Positions 7,348 to 8,491 of a stretch of 8,491 bases of DNA are shown in pieces. The number at the start of each line of letters is the position of its first letter. The first letter of the stretch is position 1. Source of the DNA: an uncultured Prevotella sp. GTDB lineage: Bacteria; Bacteroidota; Bacteroidia; Bacteroidales; Bacteroidaceae. The position numbers and the translations under genes were made by a program. A model generated the notes under the pieces. The model saw only the letters and a program-made list of their open reading frames with translations. It was not told the DNA's origin and did not search any database. Where the stretch lies: the NCBI GenBank assembly GCA_937906495.1, contig CALCVT010000060.1, positions 1-8,491 of the forward strand, in the 5' to 3' direction.

Positions 7348-8277
7348 ATGCGCATTATCTCCTCTCTACTACTCTTGCTCTTGACCCTCGGACTTCAGGC
7401 TCAAACCCCCGCCGACTGGGCCAAACTGACGGGCGACATCAACTTTTATCTCTGCAACGACATGGGACGAAACGGCTACTACGACCAAAAGCCCATTGCC
7501 GAACTCATGGGCCGCATGGCCGAAGAGATTGACCCCGAATGTGTGTTTGCTGCCGGCGACGTACACCACTTTTACGGAGTGGAAAGCACCAACGACCCTC
7601 TGTGGCAAACCAACTACGAACTGGTCTATTCACACCCCGACCTCATGCTTCCCTGGTATCCCGTGTTGGGCAACCACGAATATCGCGGCAACACACAGGC
7701 GGTGCTCGACTATGCCCGGGTGTCGCGCCGCTGGATGATGCCGGCCCGCTACTACTCCAAGTCGTTCAGCGATAAGGGGGTAAGCATACGCTTTGTCATG
7801 ATCGACACGGCACCGCTCATCGGACGCTACCGCAAGGATACCGAAAAATATCCCGATGCTCACAAGCAGGACATCGATAAACAACTGAACTGGATTGACA
7901 GTACGCTCACGGCTGCCAACGAAGACTGGGTGGTTGTTATCGGCCACCACCCGGTATTTGCCGAAACCGGCAAAAATGTGAGCGAACGCCACGACATGCA
8001 GCAACTGCTCGAACCCTTGCTGCGCAAACACCACGTCGATGTTTATGCCTGCGGCCACATCCACAACTTCCAGCACTTGCGCTTTGCTGGCAATACCACC
8101 GACTATGTGGTCAATTCGGCTGCTGCCCTGAGCCGTAAGGTCAAGCCGGTTGAGGGAACGCAATTCTGCTCGCCGGTCACCGGATTCAGCGTCATCAGCG
8201 TATCGAAACAGGCGCTCAACTTCCACTTTATTGATAAAGACGGAAAGGTTATCTACTCTGTGCACCACACCAAGTAA
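7348..8277 (+). CDS. Secreted purple-acid-phosphatase-like (TRAP-type) metallophosphoesterase
   Basis: This 309-residue enzyme is predicted to hydrolyse phosphate monoesters with a two-metal centre. A Sec signal peptide (1-18, cleavage after LQA) without a lipobox places it in the periplasm or outside. The calcineurin-like motifs appear in order: DMG (Asp38), GDVHH (Asp71), GNHE (Asn109, His110), GHHP (His200) and GHIH (His237, His239). Overall layout and length match mammalian tartrate-resistant acid phosphatase-like proteins, including CGHIHNFQHL against the TRAP motif CGHDHNLQ. Two deviations stand out: where purple acid phosphatases have a metal-binding Tyr in GDxxY, this protein has His74, and GNHD is GNHE. 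The first change should abolish the Tyr-to-iron charge transfer that gives the purple colour and may mean a different metal pair. It is the last gene of the receptor-lipoprotein set and is followed by a strong terminator, so it probably frees phosphate from the imported ligand. Substrate is unknown. Confidence 0.93.
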   Translation: MRIISSLLLLLLTLGLQAQTPADWAKLTGDINFYLCNDMGRNGYYDQKPIAELMGRMAEEIDPECVFAAGDVHHFYGVESTNDPLWQTNYELVYSHPDLMLPWYPVLGNHEYRGNTQAVLDYARVSRRWMMPARYYSKSFSDKGVSIRFVMIDTAPLIGRYRKDTEKYPDAHKQDIDKQLNWIDSTLTAANEDWVVVIGHHPVFAETGKNVSERHDMQQLLEPLLRKHHVDVYACGHIHNFQHLRFAGNTTDYVVNSAAALSRKVKPVEGTQFCSPVTGFSVISVSKQALNFHFIDKDGKVIYSVHHTK

Positions 8278-8331
8278 TCGGCTCAGCACACTCCCTTTTC
8301 TCTAAACACCGGTATTGTACATACACCAAAT

Positions 8332-8378
8332 ACCCCCACCCGCCCGGCTCACACAGCATCGGACGGATGGGGGTTTTC
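8332..8378 (+). terminator. Rho-independent terminator of the receptor-phosphatase operon
   Basis: ACCCCCACCCGCCCG (8332-8346) pairs with CGGACGGATGGGGGT (8360-8374), 13 of 15 positions, with two C-A mismatches and a 13-base loop; TTTC follows directly. It starts 54 bases after the phosphatase stop codon. No comparable structure lies after the receptor or lipoprotein genes, which supports one transcript for all three. Confidence 0.8.
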
Positions 8379-8431
8379 AATAAACTGCCAATAAGAGGCG
8401 AACTGATATCCGGCAACATCATGCGCCTGCA

Positions 8432-8460
8432 CAAGACTTAACTCAAAAATATCAGTCTTG
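8432..8460. other. Short inverted repeat near the right edge
   Basis: CAAGACT (8432-8438) pairs with AGTCTTG (8454-8460) around a 15-base A/T-rich loop. No T run follows on either strand. If a minus-strand gene ends just to its right, this could be its 3' hairpin. Confidence 0.3.
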
Positions 8461-8463
8461 CCC

Positions 8464-8490
8464 TTACCGCGCTACTTTCAGCTGTCCGTT
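8464..8490 (-). CDS. Possible C-terminal end of a minus-strand gene (edge fragment)
   Basis: On the minus strand the frame entering from the right edge reads NGQLKVAR and stops at TAA (8464-8466), directly before the inverted repeat at 8432-8460. The residues look like an ordinary protein end, but eight codons cannot establish a gene, and another minus frame is also open for 17 codons from the edge. Apart from this, the terminator and the inverted repeat, nothing is seen in 8278-8491. Confidence 0.15.
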   Translation of the reverse strand, partial: NGQLKVAR

Positions 8491-8491
8491 C

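Noticed and set aside
7630..8289. 219-codon open frame on the minus strand over the phosphatase
   Set aside because: It is opposite conserved metallophosphoesterase motifs and has no recognisable features.
1..8491. CRISPR arrays, tRNA or rRNA genes, insertion sequences, attachment sites
   Set aside because: No regularly spaced repeats, tRNA-like cloverleaf, rRNA sequence, transposase or paired terminal repeats were seen on reading both strands.

Overview
The window looks like chromosomal DNA from a Bacteroidota bacterium, most likely of the order Bacteroidales. The support is as follows: two outer-membrane beta-barrel proteins of Bacteroidota type, including a TonB-dependent receptor with an N-terminal carboxypeptidase-regulatory-like domain; a lipoprotein carrying the Cys-Ser-Asp-Asp-Asp-Glu surface-export signal typical of this phylum; two close matches to the phylum's TAnnTTTG -7 promoter element; and the lack of clear Shine-Dalgarno sequences. 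Genus cannot be decided from the sequence.

Left part (1-2160): the window opens inside an outer-membrane beta-barrel protein (3' part only, ends at 920). A 187-base gap holding a stem-loop follows. Next comes a complete family GH16 endo-beta-glucanase-like lipoprotein (1108-1905). A strong stem-loop at 1943-1990 sits between this gene and a converging minus-strand gene and could stop transcription from both sides.

Middle (2158-2949): a minus-strand gene encodes a 190-residue, single-pass membrane protein of unknown function. It has a glycine-zipper membrane segment and acidic C-terminal repeats with glycine at every fourth residue. A 219-base divergent spacer separates it from the right-hand module and holds one -7-like promoter element for each direction.

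Right part (2950-8378): three same-strand genes appear to form an operon. In order they are a 941-residue TonB-dependent receptor, a 467-residue beta-helix lipoprotein predicted to sit on the cell surface, and a 309-residue secreted metallophosphoesterase of the purple acid phosphatase (TRAP) type. A GC-rich stem-loop with a T run closes the unit. No SusD-like protein is present. The simplest reading is an uptake module for a phosphorylated compound: the surface lipoprotein captures or covers, the receptor imports across the outer membrane using TonB energy, and the phosphatase releases phosphate in the periplasm. The substrate is not known, and this reading is inference from gene order and families. 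The last 110 bases hold only a small hairpin and possibly the very end of a minus-strand gene.
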